Shown here one piece after another: positions 32,448-41,898 of a DNA stretch of 64,000 nucleotides; the first letter of the stretch is position 1; the number at the start of each line of letters is the position of its first letter. The position numbers and the translations under genes were made by a program. Location: the NCBI RefSeq assembly GCF_014621695.1, contig NZ_CP061283.1, positions 1-64,000 on the forward strand, read 5' to 3'. The DNA comes from Streptomyces xanthii. GTDB taxonomy: Bacteria > Actinomycetota > Actinomycetes > Streptomycetales > Streptomycetaceae. Under the pieces are notes generated by a model. It saw nothing but the letters and a program-made list of their open reading frames with translations, was not told the origin of the DNA and made no database searches.

Positions 32448-33455
32448 GTGACGACCACTGATGCCGATCCCTCGTACCTGGCCGACTTCCGTACCGCCAA
32501 CACGACGGTGCTGGGCCTGCTGCGCGGCTACTTCCGGGCGGAACAGGCCCCTGTCCTGCGGGCTCACACAGACCTGATGGCCGACAGCGGCACGCTGGAG
32601 CGGGCGGTGTCGATGGTCGGGCTGCTGCTGCGTCAGGGTGCGGCGGAGCTGAAGGAGAAGGACCCGGGCGCCCGGCTGCCGGAGCTGTTCGGGCCGGTGG
32701 GGGTCGCCCCGGCCGGGATCGAGCGCAACGTCGCCGACGCGCTGCGGGCGCTCAGCGCCGGATCGCTCACCGGCCTGTTCGGCGGGGAGCCCCTGGTCGG
32801 CGAGAAGCTCGCGGCCGTCGTCCACGCTGCCGCGATCCGTTGCCTGCGGCAGCAGGCGGCGCACTTGAGCCGGTCCAACGTGCGCCGCTGGCTGGAGACG
32901 GTGGAGGCCACCGTGGCCGCCGCCGAGCAGGTGACGCAGTCCCAGGCCGATGTCCTCATGACGATGGACGCGCTCGGGTTCTTCGGGAGCCGCCCCGCGG
33001 CCGCGCCTCTCGATCCCCTCCAGGCGGCGAAAGAGGTAGTGGTCCAGCTGGTCGGCGGCTACGGCCTGGGCCAGCCGGAGCAGGTGGCGGAGGCCCAGCG
33101 GCGGATGACGGCGCACGTCTCGGTGGCCACCGAGACCTTCATGGTCGTACGCGGGTTCATGCAGAGCGTGGTACGGATGGCCACGGCTGCCGGGGTCAAG
33201 CTGTCCACGGAGCAGCAGGAGCAGCGGCTGCATGAACTCGCGGCGCTGGCCCCGGAAAAGATGCGGGCGGCGCTGGTCGCGTACCTGGAGGCGACGGCGG
33301 CCGGCCACCCGACCGGGGGCGTGGACGTCGACACCGCGCACGGGCGGCAGGTGTCGGCGCACTACGCCGCGGTGTTCGTCGCGATGTACGGCGTGGCGGC
33401 TATCGGCCGGGAGGGTTTCGCGGGGTTGGTGGACGACATGATCACGAGTGCCTGA
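32448..33455 (+). CDS. Hypothetical helical protein, 335 aa
   Basis: GTG at 32448 (VTTTDADPSYLADFRTANTT); no clear ribosome binding site, so possibly leaderless. Nearly all-helical with amphipathic repeats and no membrane segment. Followed by a strong terminator. Not recognised. Confidence 0.55.
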   Translation: MTTTDADPSYLADFRTANTTVLGLLRGYFRAEQAPVLRAHTDLMADSGTLERAVSMVGLLLRQGAAELKEKDPGARLPELFGPVGVAPAGIERNVADALRALSAGSLTGLFGGEPLVGEKLAAVVHAAAIRCLRQQAAHLSRSNVRRWLETVEATVAAAEQVTQSQADVLMTMDALGFFGSRPAAAPLDPLQAAKEVVVQLVGGYGLGQPEQVAEAQRRMTAHVSVATETFMVVRGFMQSVVRMATAAGVKLSTEQQEQRLHELAALAPEKMRAALVAYLEATAAGHPTGGVDVDTAHGRQVSAHYAAVFVAMYGVAAIGREGFAGLVDDMITSA

Positions 33456-33498
33456 CTGAAAGTCGGGCCCCGGCCGGCGCGGAGCCCGTACGCTGAGC

Positions 33499-33543
33499 AA
33501 AGCCGCTCCGGAAGGCTTCCCCCGTGCCTTCCGGAGCGGCTTT
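33499..33543 (+). terminator. Terminator, perfect 18-bp stem
   Basis: AAAGCCGCTCCGGAAGGC pairs with GCCTTCCGGAGCGGCTTT across a 9-nt loop. Confidence 0.8.
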
Positions 33544-33610
33544 ACTGCCCGTCCGGCCGCTCGGTCACCTATCGGCGGAACCGAGGGTGCCACCCCTCGT
33601 TGAACTGAGC

Positions 33611-34633
33611 ATGGCGACAACACATCTGCGGGCCTGCGACGTTCCCGAGGTCCGCCAGGGCCTGCTCCAGTGGGCCAACGAGAACGTGGTGCGCGGTCAA
33701 CGCGGTTCGGGCGCGGTACAGGTCAACGGCTTCACCGATCCCTTCCTGATGCAGTCGGCCGTGCGCGGCGCGGAGCAGTTCTATGTCAACGACCGCATGA
33801 CGTGGCTGGCGCGGACGACGGGCGACGAACTGCCGGTGTGCGCGTTCGACGCGGACGACCTGCCGGACCCGATCGGGTTCCTGATCTGGTCCGACGACCC
33901 AAGCGCTCACACCCAAACCCTTGGTCGGCCGCGGGCCGTGCTGTGGTGCCGGGCCGGTATGACACTGCGCGTCCTGGTCCTGGATGACGCCGGGCCGTAC
34001 CGGCGGACCCTGGAGGAACTCGGCAGCCGGGCCGATCCGACCTGGGCCAGCCAGGTCAGCGGCTCCCTCGCCGGTGACCTGGCCATCGGCTTCGGCGCAA
34101 CGATCCCGCTGAACACCGAGACCGAATGGGACGAGGTGAAGCACACCTGGGCCGTCGACAGGCACGGCCGCCCGGCGAAGGACCGGTACGGTGTGGGCGC
34201 CGACCGGGTCAACGACATCAACGAGGACCAGCTCCGGGTCATCCGGACCCTGCTGGGCACCCTGCTGCTGATCCGGCAGCCCGCCGACGCACGCCGCGCC
34301 CTGTGGCAGGCCGAGCAGGTCCGGCCCGACGCTGCTGCCCGCAAACGCCTGCGCCGGGCCGGGGCCGAGCACCCCGACGCCCCGGTCCGCTACATCACTC
34401 TCCGCCAGTCCGTCCGGCCCGCCCCCGACGACGACCGGGGCGCCCGTGACACCGCTGGCCGCATCTACCGCCACCAGTGGTTCGTCCGGCCGCACCGCCG
34501 CACCTACCCTGACCAGGACGACCCGACGGGCTACTCCCGCAAGTGGGTCGGCCCCTACCTCGTCACTCCCGAAGGGTGCGAGGATGCCCCGATCCTGGGC
34601 AGGGAGCGCGTCGTCAGCGTCCTGCGCCGCTGA
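33611..34633 (+). CDS. Plasmid protein of unknown function, 340 aa
   Basis: ATG at 33611. The C-terminus (IYRHQWFVRPHRRTYP, then SRKWVGPYLVTPEG, ending VVSVLRR) resembles the C-terminal signature of a family found on many actinobacterial plasmids, in which a Trp/His/Arg-rich segment precedes a short final strand. The rest is a mixed alpha/beta domain. Function unknown; followed by a 355-bp gap. Confidence 0.6.
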   Translation: MATTHLRACDVPEVRQGLLQWANENVVRGQRGSGAVQVNGFTDPFLMQSAVRGAEQFYVNDRMTWLARTTGDELPVCAFDADDLPDPIGFLIWSDDPSAHTQTLGRPRAVLWCRAGMTLRVLVLDDAGPYRRTLEELGSRADPTWASQVSGSLAGDLAIGFGATIPLNTETEWDEVKHTWAVDRHGRPAKDRYGVGADRVNDINEDQLRVIRTLLGTLLLIRQPADARRALWQAEQVRPDAAARKRLRRAGAEHPDAPVRYITLRQSVRPAPDDDRGARDTAGRIYRHQWFVRPHRRTYPDQDDPTGYSRKWVGPYLVTPEGCEDAPILGRERVVSVLRR

Positions 34634-34988
34634 ACGCAGTTCACCAATTCGGTCTGGCTCAGGCACCCTGGCCGAAGGGCCAACGGCTTCGCCTCGACAC
34701 GGGTCGGCCGGAAACATGGCCAACGTGGCCGGTTTCTCCCTGGATTGGCTTCGCGTCGTCGGTACGATGGGTTTGGGCATCGCGTAGGCCCAAGCCCGCC
34801 GTCCGGCCCATGACCGGGGGCACGAAGGGCAAAGGTGCCAGGGTCCCCCGGGACCTGGTCAGCTCGCCGGACACGGCAGCGCGCCAGCGCACGAGTTCCT
34901 TACCGTCGTCTTGGACGACTTCCTCCGTCGTGCGCTGATCTCGTGCGCGCCGGGTCATGGGACCGTGCCGCGCCGAGAAGAGTCAGCT
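34634..34988. other. Intergenic gap, no gene supported
   Basis: A 23-codon ORF (MANVAGFSLDWLRVVGTMGL...) at about 34716 lacks a good ribosome binding site. A TACGAT -10-like sequence occurs at about 34765 without a matching -35. No hairpin of note. Confidence 0.4.
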
Positions 34989-36383
34989 GTGTCGAAGATC
35001 GAGAAGAAGAACCGCCGCCGCAAGAGCCACGCGGAGCGAGAGCGGATCAAGGCCAAGAAGGCCGCCAGCGGAGCCTCGTACACCTCCGCCCAGTCGGGCA
35101 CCGTCCACCGTCACCAGGGGCCCGAGATCGGTCCGGTCGACGGCTCCGGCTTCGGCGCCGACCGGCAGGCCGACATGCAGACGGCTTCCGCGCTGATCGG
35201 GGCCTGCGTGGAGAAGTGCCGACCGTGCCAGGCCAGCCTCGCGGACAAGGTCCTCGCCGGTGACCGGCTCGTCATCGCCAGCCTCGCCGGCACCGTCTAC
35301 TCGCTGCTCCCCTCCCCCGGCGCCGCGTGCTCCCCCGCCACTCAGCGGTTCCACGCCGTCGCCCACGACACCAAGCGTCCCGACTACGGCCCGGCGGTTC
35401 TCGCCGCGGCCGAGGAGCTGAGCCAGGAGGACCTGGAGGCGCTCCTGGAGGACACGCTCGACCTGTGGGCGGGGGCCGCCGGTGCCGGCGCGGCCGCGAA
35501 GTCCGAAGCCGGGTCGACAGGCCCGGACCGCGACACGGGCGAGGACGGCCAGGAGGAGCCGCACCGCTACGCCGCGGCGAGCGGGACCGCCTACCTGATG
35601 AGCGCGGGCATCGACCAGTTGCTGAGTCTGGAGGAGATGCAGGGCCTGGTCGAGCACGCGGAGAAGTCGGCCGTCTCGGGCGATCCCGTGGTGTGCTTCC
35701 TGTGTGACGCGCCGATCGACGTGACGGCGGAGTCGGAGGTCCACGTGGGGGTGAGCACCCGCACCCTGGTCGTCGACGGCCGCGAGCTCGACACGGTGCA
35801 TCCGGTGTGGACGCATCCCGGCTGCGGCCGGACCCGTATCTGGCCGTGGCCGGAGCTGATGGCGGAGCGGCAGCGCCGCGGCCTGTACGTGGCCCCCGAG
35901 GACCGTCAGGCGGTGAAGCCGACTGTGCCGGGCCCGCGGAACGCCGACTACACGCACTTCAGCGTCGCCCGGCAGCCGGGCGGCGGGATGGTGCCGCTGG
36001 TGCTCGTCGAGCCGGGCGAGCCCGACGAGTACGGGATCGAGGGGTACCTGGCGGCCCGCCTGTCCGAGGGGTTCAAGCCCGTCGACCTGAGCGGGGGTCA
36101 GCCCTTCCCGGTTCTGGACGGATGGCACCTGCGGTGCGAGCGCGGCCGGATGGTCTCGGTGATGCGCGCGGGCGGCGGAGCCTGGTACCGGCAGGAAGGC
36201 GGGTACGCGACCCCGGGCAACTGGCGGCAGGCGGCCCGCCAGCGCAAGGCGCTTCTTCTGGTCGTGCCCGCGGGCACCGTGGGCGACCGGCAGGGCGACG
36301 ACTGGCTGGCAGCGGTGAGCCGGGCCGCCGAGGCCGGCCACGTGCTGGGCGGCCTGGTCGCGGTCCGCGGGACGCTGTCGTGA
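34989..36383 (+). CDS. Hypothetical zinc-binding-like protein, 464 aa
   Basis: GTG at 34989 (VSKIEKKNRRRKSHAER). The basic N-terminus with ASGASYTSAQSG matches the motif in 27284-27967. Cys pairs CRPC (about 77) and CFLC (about 237) may bind zinc. The C-terminal half includes a Trp-rich segment (TRIWPWPELMAERQRRG). First gene of an overlapping three-gene operon ending at 38376. Confidence 0.6.
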   Translation: MSKIEKKNRRRKSHAERERIKAKKAASGASYTSAQSGTVHRHQGPEIGPVDGSGFGADRQADMQTASALIGACVEKCRPCQASLADKVLAGDRLVIASLAGTVYSLLPSPGAACSPATQRFHAVAHDTKRPDYGPAVLAAAEELSQEDLEALLEDTLDLWAGAAGAGAAAKSEAGSTGPDRDTGEDGQEEPHRYAAASGTAYLMSAGIDQLLSLEEMQGLVEHAEKSAVSGDPVVCFLCDAPIDVTAESEVHVGVSTRTLVVDGRELDTVHPVWTHPGCGRTRIWPWPELMAERQRRGLYVAPEDRQAVKPTVPGPRNADYTHFSVARQPGGGMVPLVLVEPGEPDEYGIEGYLAARLSEGFKPVDLSGGQPFPVLDGWHLRCERGRMVSVMRAGGGAWYRQEGGYATPGNWRQAARQRKALLLVVPAGTVGDRQGDDWLAAVSRAAEAGHVLGGLVAVRGTLS

Positions 36384-37750
36384 GCGGCCGCAAGACCCTG
36401 CCCGGGGTCGCCCGCGTACGGATCACCGGCGACGACGCGGCGACGCAGGCCCTGCTCGACGCGCTCGCGGAGCACTTCACCGTGACGGACCCCGACCCCT
36501 ACAGCGGCGGCCGCAGCTACCTGGAGGTCGACACCCGGCCCAGCGCGGCGCCGCACGGCACCGACACCGGCATCGAGGACGACGGGCCGGACATGCCCAG
36601 GGCCTCGAAGCACCGACCTGCCGAAGTGCCCTCCACGGTGGCGGTGATGATGGCACGCCAGATCAACGCGGCGCACCTGCACCTGTCCGCGTTCCGAGAC
36701 CTGGTGCAGACGTACGGCGACGGCCTGGTCCCCGAGTGGCCGAAGCTGGGCCAGGCCCCGGACAACCCGGTGGACCAGACGCTCAGCACGGCGTCGCGGC
36801 TGCTGTACGAGCTGCGGGAGTGGAGCAGTCACACCGCCCACGCCTCCGGCGCGGTCTCGGTTCTGCCGGAGATCATCGCGGCGTCCGAGGAGCAGCTGCG
36901 GGCCGAAGCGGTGCTCTACCCGCCGGGCGGGTGGTGCGCGGTGCCGGGCGGCACGATGCCGGAGCCCGGCGAGGAGCGGCAAGAGGAGAGCACGGAGTAC
37001 CCGATCACGACGCAGCTGCTCGGGCCGGTGCCGGAGAAGCGCTACAGCGCGCGGGCCTCGGGGCGGTCGGTGCAGCGGGCGCTCCCCGCGGCCGCCGGCA
37101 CCCCGGCGGCCGCCGTGTGGACGGCGGAGCGGGCCCTGTACGGCTACGTCTGCCAGCACTGGGAGGCGCCCGGCGACACCCCGGCCGATCTCGCGGCCGC
37201 CGTGGACGGCCTGGACGAGCTCGCCGACACCTTCACCAGCGCCTGCACCTCCGTCCTGGGCGAGATCCGGCGCCGCGTGGAGGAGGGTCTCCTCGTCGAC
37301 GTCGACGAAGACGCCTTCACCGAGGCGGCGGCCGCCGTGCGCGTGCAGCTGGGCATCGAGCCGGATCGGGTGCCCAAGCTCGCGTACGCCCTGTCGCGCG
37401 TGCGCCAGGCCGTGGCCGGGGCGCGGGCGGCACTGCCTGCGGCGGTGGACGATGCTCACGCCTTCGACGCACTGGCTCAGGCCAGGGCGCTCGGTGCCCT
37501 CGACGGCAAGACGCTCACCGAGGTACGCCGCGAACTGGGCCGTGAACGGCACTGGCAGCGGCACCGCTCGAAGACCCGGATGCCGGACTACACCGCGGCG
37601 GACTGGCTGCGGCGGGCCATGCACTGGATGCACGCCGCCGGCGTGAACGCGTACGACCACGGGGCGCACCTGGCCGCCGAGCGGCACCCGGAGCGCTCGG
37701 GCCTGCCGATCGGCACCCCGGCCGCCATCGAGGACGGGGGCGAGCGGTGA
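36380..37750 (+). CDS. Hypothetical protein, 456 aa
   Basis: GTG at 36380 overlaps the previous stop (GTGA). Residues 1-60 look like a small alpha/beta domain (VARVRITGDDAATQALLDAL), the rest is helical. Its stop overlaps the next start. No family recognised; the three coupled genes 34989-38376 probably act together. Confidence 0.6.
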   Translation: MSGRKTLPGVARVRITGDDAATQALLDALAEHFTVTDPDPYSGGRSYLEVDTRPSAAPHGTDTGIEDDGPDMPRASKHRPAEVPSTVAVMMARQINAAHLHLSAFRDLVQTYGDGLVPEWPKLGQAPDNPVDQTLSTASRLLYELREWSSHTAHASGAVSVLPEIIAASEEQLRAEAVLYPPGGWCAVPGGTMPEPGEERQEESTEYPITTQLLGPVPEKRYSARASGRSVQRALPAAAGTPAAAVWTAERALYGYVCQHWEAPGDTPADLAAAVDGLDELADTFTSACTSVLGEIRRRVEEGLLVDVDEDAFTEAAAAVRVQLGIEPDRVPKLAYALSRVRQAVAGARAALPAAVDDAHAFDALAQARALGALDGKTLTEVRRELGRERHWQRHRSKTRMPDYTAADWLRRAMHWMHAAGVNAYDHGAHLAAERHPERSGLPIGTPAAIEDGGER

Positions 37751-38376
37751 ACGGGAGCACGGCCCGCGCGGCCGTGGGTCCGCAGCTGGCCGCCCTGACG
37801 TTGGTGCGGTCCCTGATGAGCGGGGTTCTGGAGAGGAAGGGCCTGGAGCAGACCGTGGACCAGGCCCGGGGCGGGGTCCGCGAGGGCCTGCTCTACATGT
37901 CGAAGTGGGCGCGCGGCGCGGACCTGCGGACCGAGATCGTGCCCATCGTGTGCGCGCTGGGGCGTGCGGCGGTCGCCGCGCTGGCCATCACGCAGGACGA
38001 CGACCCGGCGGCGGTGACCGCCTGGCTCGACGTCCAGGCCCGTACGGTGCGCGAGCACCAGGTCAGCCTGACGGTCGAGCATCCGGCGGACTCGGTCGTC
38101 GTCGACGTCGCCGCGCTGTTCGCCGAGGAGCTGCACCGCACAGCAGGCGGTGCGGTCGACGAGGCAGAACTGGAGGCGAGGGAACAGCGGGCCGCCGGGC
38201 TCGTCATCGAGTGGGCGCGGCCTGGGGCAGCCGGGCGGGACCACGTCGAACTGCTGCTGTCGGGCGGTTGGTTCGCCGCAACGATGCTCGCCTACGCCTT
38301 CGGCTTCGACGGGGACCGGATGTATGAGTACGTGGAGAGCCACGCGCGCGCCCTGATCGTGGCGGGCCGCCAGTGA
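37747..38376 (+). CDS. Hypothetical protein, 209 aa
   Basis: GTG at 37747 overlapping the previous stop. All-helical with hydrophobic faces (AALTLVRSLMSGVLERKG; LSGGWFAATMLAYAFGF). Last gene of the operon, followed by a terminator 10 bp later. Confidence 0.6.
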   Translation: MNGSTARAAVGPQLAALTLVRSLMSGVLERKGLEQTVDQARGGVREGLLYMSKWARGADLRTEIVPIVCALGRAAVAALAITQDDDPAAVTAWLDVQARTVREHQVSLTVEHPADSVVVDVAALFAEELHRTAGGAVDEAELEAREQRAAGLVIEWARPGAAGRDHVELLLSGGWFAATMLAYAFGFDGDRMYEYVESHARALIVAGRQ

Positions 38377-38385
38377 TCACACAGT

Positions 38386-38419
38386 GAAGCGGCGCCACCG
38401 TCACCGGTGGCGCCGCTTC
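38386..38419 (+). terminator. Terminator, perfect 15-bp stem
   Basis: GAAGCGGCGCCACCG pairs with CGGTGGCGCCGCTTC, loop TCAC. It serves 37747-38376 and, in the other direction, the convergent 38431-38775. Confidence 0.8.
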
Positions 38420-38430
38420 GGTGTTGTCCG

Positions 38431-38775
38431 TCAGGCCGGCTCCGTATGCTGCCAGGCGCGAACCAGTACGAGGTCACCCCAGCGCCACCACCGACGCTCT
38501 TGAAGCCACATGGTCCGCAGGATGCTGCGGCGCACGTCCTTGGGCAGGTCCCGGAGTCGGGGGAAGTCCACGGTCATCGCACCGACGAGGCGGGCGCCTT
38601 GCTCGGCGGCGTACTCCTCCAGCCCGGTAGCGAACTCCGCCAGGATGGCGGGCCGGTTCTCCCGTCCTTCGTCGCGCGGCACCCACCGGTAGGCGACAGC
38701 GGTGTCGGACAGGTCGTTGTAGTCGGGCCCGCTCGCCGTCGGGTCGGCCACGGCGCTCCCTCGCTCGTTCCCCAT
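38431..38775 (-). CDS. Hypothetical protein, 114 aa
   Basis: ATG at 38775 (MGNERGSAVADPTASGPDYN). Trp/Arg-rich C-terminal part (RTMWLQERRWWRWGDLVLV). Convergent with 37747-38376. No family recognised. Confidence 0.55.
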   Translation of the reverse strand: MGNERGSAVADPTASGPDYNDLSDTAVAYRWVPRDEGRENRPAILAEFATGLEEYAAEQGARLVGAMTVDFPRLRDLPKDVRRSILRTMWLQERRWWRWGDLVLVRAWQHTEPA

Positions 38776-38845
38776 GTCGGCTTTCCTGTCGTTGTCCTCG
38801 GCGGCCGTGCATCGGCGCAGGCGCGGCCCAGTATGGCCAAACGGC

Positions 38846-38885
38846 GCTGGGGAGGAATGAGTACGCGTACCCATTCCTCCCCAGC
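38846..38885 (-). terminator. Hairpin, 18-19-bp stem
   Basis: CTGGGGAGGAATGAGTAC against GTACCCATTCCTCCCCAG with one mismatch, after the stop of 38918-39208. Confidence 0.7.
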
Positions 38886-38917
38886 AAGTGCGAGCGGCCG
38901 CCCCCTGCGTCACGGGC

Positions 38918-39208
38918 TCACTGCGAGTTCCCCGCCGCACGGGCACGGGCGTCCTGCTGGAACTTTCGGTACCACCGCGGGGAGTAGACGTGCTCCCCGC
39001 GAGCGCGCGCCATCATCAGGAGGAAGGCGCCCACGCACAGCGCGGCCGCCGCCACGGCGGCGAGACCGAGGGAGAGCCACGCACGGCCGCCGAGGATCGC
39101 CACGGTCTGGCCGGCCACGAACGCGCCGATGGTGAGCGTGCCGCACACCACCAGCCGCTGCCACAGCGGCGACCCTGTCGCCCACCAGCGTCTCAGTCGT
39201 GCGTACAT
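38918..39208 (-). CDS. Small membrane protein, 96 aa
   Basis: ATG at 39208 (MYARLRRWWATGSPLW). Two membrane helices at about 17-40 and 44-68, then a basic tail (YSPRWYRKFQQDARARAAG). Unknown function. Confidence 0.6.
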   Translation of the reverse strand: MYARLRRWWATGSPLWQRLVVCGTLTIGAFVAGQTVAILGGRAWLSLGLAAVAAAALCVGAFLLMMARARGEHVYSPRWYRKFQQDARARAAGNSQ

Positions 39209-39347
39209 CCGCTTCTCCTCCTTGGAGTTCTCGGCGAGGACGTCGTCAACCACGTGTCCGCGTTCCTGCCCGGTTCCGGGGCCGCCGAGGCGTCCCCCTT
39301 TCGGGGAACCTGTGACGGCCTGCACGGTACTCCGGCGCGCGGCGCCC

Positions 39348-40625
39348 TTATGAGCGCTCCAGCGCGTCCAGCAGCAGCTCGTTGTAGCCCGCGGCCGCGA
39401 GGTCGTCGTCAGACAGGCCGGCCTGCCGCAGGAGCTTGAGCGTGGTGGCATGGCCGGACCGCGCCCACGCCAACCGAGTCGTCTCCCGCAGCGTGCGCCG
39501 GGCCTTCAGGACCTGCGGGTCGGTCTCGTCACCCCCGGCGGCTTCGCGGGCCTGGTGGAAGGCCGTCACCGCCTGGGCCGCCTTGGCGAACGCCGTCGCC
39601 GTCTTCTTCTTCTCCTCCTCTTCGGGCAGCAGCGGGTTCAGTACGACGGCCGGGTCCCACTGCGCAGTTCTGGCCCCGGCCCGCCGGTCGCTGTCGTACG
39701 TGCTGCGGCGCTCCTCGACTCCTCGCCGCAGCTGCTCCAGCCCCTGGGGAAGCTCCCAGCCCGATTCGCCGCGGTTGGTCACCTCGGCTTTCAGCTCCTG
39801 GACGTGCGCCCGGTAGCTGTCGATCAGGCCGCGGACCTTGAGCGGCATCCCCTTCTTGTAGGCGCCCGCGCGGTGAAAGGCACGGTTGCCGTGGAGGACG
39901 ACGAGCAGGGCGCTGGCGCCCCCTTCCAGGTCCTCGATCAGGCGGCCTCGGATCGGGAGCCAGTTCACGAGGGCGGCCTGCGTGATGGGCGACAGGGGCC
40001 AGACCTCGGTGATGTGAAGGGGGGAGCCGATGGCCTGCGGGTTTCGGATGATCTTGACCCAGGACAGATCGGGTGCGAGGTCGACGATGCCGATCGTGCA
40101 CAGCTCGCCGGACCGGGCGGCGGTGTCCAGGACTACGCCGAGGACGACCAGGAGGCGCGCCCGGCCGGGGGCCGACGGCTTGCGGTCGACCTCGTCCTGG
40201 AGACGGTTGTGGAGCTCACTGCGGGCCCAGCCCGGCATCGTCGGCTTCGGGGTCGGCTTCGGGTAGGAGAGCGCGCCGCTGGGGACGCCCGCCGCGGCGG
40301 CGAAGCGGCGCAGGATGCTCGCCCGGCGCCGCTGAGAGGCGGTCACGCCCTTGGGCGGGGTCTTGAGCTCCTTGGCGCGCAGCTCGCCGTTGTCGGTCAT
40401 CTCGCACAGCGCGGTGGCGCCGGGCCCGAGCAGGTCCCGCATCGACTTCCCGTACCGGTTCCGGAAGTCCTCGCGCTCCAGCGCCCGCCTCAGCGTGCCC
40501 TCCACCCAGCGGACATGACCGGCCACGCTCTCGGTCATGTCCGGGGCGGCCAGCACCTTCTGGATCAGCGCGGGCAGTTCCTCGACCGCAGGAAAACGGT
40601 CTTCGTCAACGGCGTTCGTGGACAA
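39348..40625 (-). CDS. Tyrosine-recombinase-like protein, degenerate, 425 aa
   Basis: The segment VVLDTAARSGELCTIGIVDL at about 165 matches the first catalytic Arg region of tyrosine recombinases (T-ARxGEL..L...D). The usual HxxR and HxxxxTxxxY boxes near the C-terminus are not clear; WARSGHATTLKLLRQAGLSD is a partial match. It may be a divergent or inactive integrase, or a relative that only binds DNA. A GGGGATAATGAGTCC element lies about 28 bp upstream of its start. Confidence 0.4.
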   Translation of the reverse strand: MSTNAVDEDRFPAVEELPALIQKVLAAPDMTESVAGHVRWVEGTLRRALEREDFRNRYGKSMRDLLGPGATALCEMTDNGELRAKELKTPPKGVTASQRRRASILRRFAAAAGVPSGALSYPKPTPKPTMPGWARSELHNRLQDEVDRKPSAPGRARLLVVLGVVLDTAARSGELCTIGIVDLAPDLSWVKIIRNPQAIGSPLHITEVWPLSPITQAALVNWLPIRGRLIEDLEGGASALLVVLHGNRAFHRAGAYKKGMPLKVRGLIDSYRAHVQELKAEVTNRGESGWELPQGLEQLRRGVEERRSTYDSDRRAGARTAQWDPAVVLNPLLPEEEEKKKTATAFAKAAQAVTAFHQAREAAGGDETDPQVLKARRTLRETTRLAWARSGHATTLKLLRQAGLSDDDLAAAGYNELLLDALERS

Positions 40626-40652
40626 GCGGCTTTCCCCTTCGATCCTCGATTA

Positions 40653-40667
40653 GGACTCATTATCCCC
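40653..40667 (-). repeat. GGGGATAATGAGTCC element, copy 3
   Basis: Exact reverse-complement copy of 25635-25649. GATAAT could act as a -10 for 39348-40625, or the element may be a binding site for that protein. Confidence 0.5.
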
Positions 40668-40795
40668 CGGCCGGCTGTTCATTGTGCCGTACCGGGCGGA
40701 CTGCGGCATCACCCCTGTTCGGGCTGTCCGCTTCCCCTGAAGGTGGGATGCTGTCGACGGCGTCAGCCGAGTCCACGAAGAGGGGAGCAAGGCAC

Positions 40796-40915
40796 GTGAC
40801 CCACCTCCGTACACGCAGGGGCGACGGGCCGCTGATGAACACGGTCAACCTGCTCGGGATCTTCTCGCCGGTCATCGTCGGCGCCGTGCTCCTCGGCCGG
40901 TGGCTGGCCTCCTGA
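40796..40915 (+). CDS. Small single-helix membrane peptide, 39 aa
   Basis: GTG at 40796 with GGAG about 9 nt upstream. One membrane helix (NLLGIFSPVIVGAVLLGRWL) at the C-terminus after a basic N-terminus. Evidence is start signal plus composition only. Confidence 0.4.
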   Translation: MTHLRTRRGDGPLMNTVNLLGIFSPVIVGAVLLGRWLAS

Positions 40916-41039
40916 CCGCCTCTCGGCACGTTCGCGCGTCCCGATTGATCTCGGCCGCTTCCTGGGCATCCTCACCGGAAGGGAGCCGCAGCGGCATACG
41001 CTCGGGGCGGAACTTGGACGTACGCAAGGGGGCGTTTCC

Positions 41040-41465
41040 GTGGCGATGCAGCTGCCTGACATCTTCGAGACGCGGCAGGTGAAGGCGTTCCGTGACGCCC
41101 TCATGGCCGGTGACCTGGAACAGGCCAAGAAGATCGAGGACCACCTGCTGGCCGAGGCGGCCACCAGCCCCGAGGACCGGGAAGTCCTCGCGGACCAGCT
41201 GCGCGCGGCGATGCTGTTCCGTGCGTACACCGACGCTTCCGGGGCCGGCGATGAGGCGACGGCCCTGGTATTCCGGGGGCTGCTGGAGACGATGTGTTCG
41301 CCGAAGACGGTCGAGACGACCCTGATGAGCGGTCTGCTCTACGCCGGTCTTCAGCAAGGGTCCCTGCCCGCGGAGCACCACGACCGCCTGACCGAGTGGA
41401 TGGGTAGGGCCGACGTAGGCGACGCGATGAGGGAGCACCTTCAGGGCATCACGCGGGTGCCATAA
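41040..41465 (+). CDS. Hypothetical helical protein, 141 aa
   Basis: GTG at 41040 (or ATG at 41046) behind AAGGGGG. All-helical, amphipathic, acidic (FETRQVKAFRDALMAGDLEQ); resembles TPR-like helical hairpins but no repeat is clear. Unknown. Confidence 0.55.
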   Translation: MAMQLPDIFETRQVKAFRDALMAGDLEQAKKIEDHLLAEAATSPEDREVLADQLRAAMLFRAYTDASGAGDEATALVFRGLLETMCSPKTVETTLMSGLLYAGLQQGSLPAEHHDRLTEWMGRADVGDAMREHLQGITRVP

Positions 41466-41568
41466 GACAACGGCCCCGGGCTGGACCTCTCGTTTACCTC
41501 AAGCCGGGGCTGAGGGGCTGTGGCGTGCGGGTACCGTCACCGTCACGTCCAGCAGGGAGGGAGCCACG

Positions 41569-41898
41569 ATGACCAACTACATCGGCAGATGGTTCGCGCG
41601 CCGCCGGGCCGGCCGCGTCGCCGTCGCCGTACTGCTCGCCAACGAGCTCGAACAGGGCGACCTTCGGGACAGGATCATGAGGTGCTTGGCCGACCGCGAC
41701 GCCGATCCGGTGATCCGCGCCGCGGTGGAACGAGAGCTCGACCGGTTCCGCCGCACCGCCGACCGGGGCATGAAACTGGCGCAGCTCAGCGACCTGGTCG
41801 ATCTTGAGAAGCACAACACGCCACCCTTCTTCGAGTCGATCGAGCTGGCGGACAAGCGCGCCGAGCGTCTCCTTCCGAGTGGCCGAAGCGTCGGATGA
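41569..41898 (+). CDS. Hypothetical helical protein, 109 aa
   Basis: ATG at 41569 (MTNYIGRWFARRRAGRVAVA) behind GGAGGGAG. Helical and charged, similar in style to 41040-41465. Its stop overlaps the next start (ATGA), so it is coupled to the membrane protein that follows. Confidence 0.6.
   Translation: MTNYIGRWFARRRAGRVAVAVLLANELEQGDLRDRIMRCLADRDADPVIRAAVERELDRFRRTADRGMKLAQLSDLVDLEKHNTPPFFESIELADKRAERLLPSGRSVG

Noticed and set aside
33580..33600. GAGGGTGCCACCCCTC near 33590 as a tenth promoter module
   Set aside because: It resembles the module hairpin but lacks the TATTGT -10, the 17-bp spacer and the TCGAAACCC tail.
39348..40625. Calling this gene a functional integrase
   Set aside because: Only the first Arg box is convincing; the HxxR and Tyr boxes are unclear. 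The complete recombinase is at 44053-45150.
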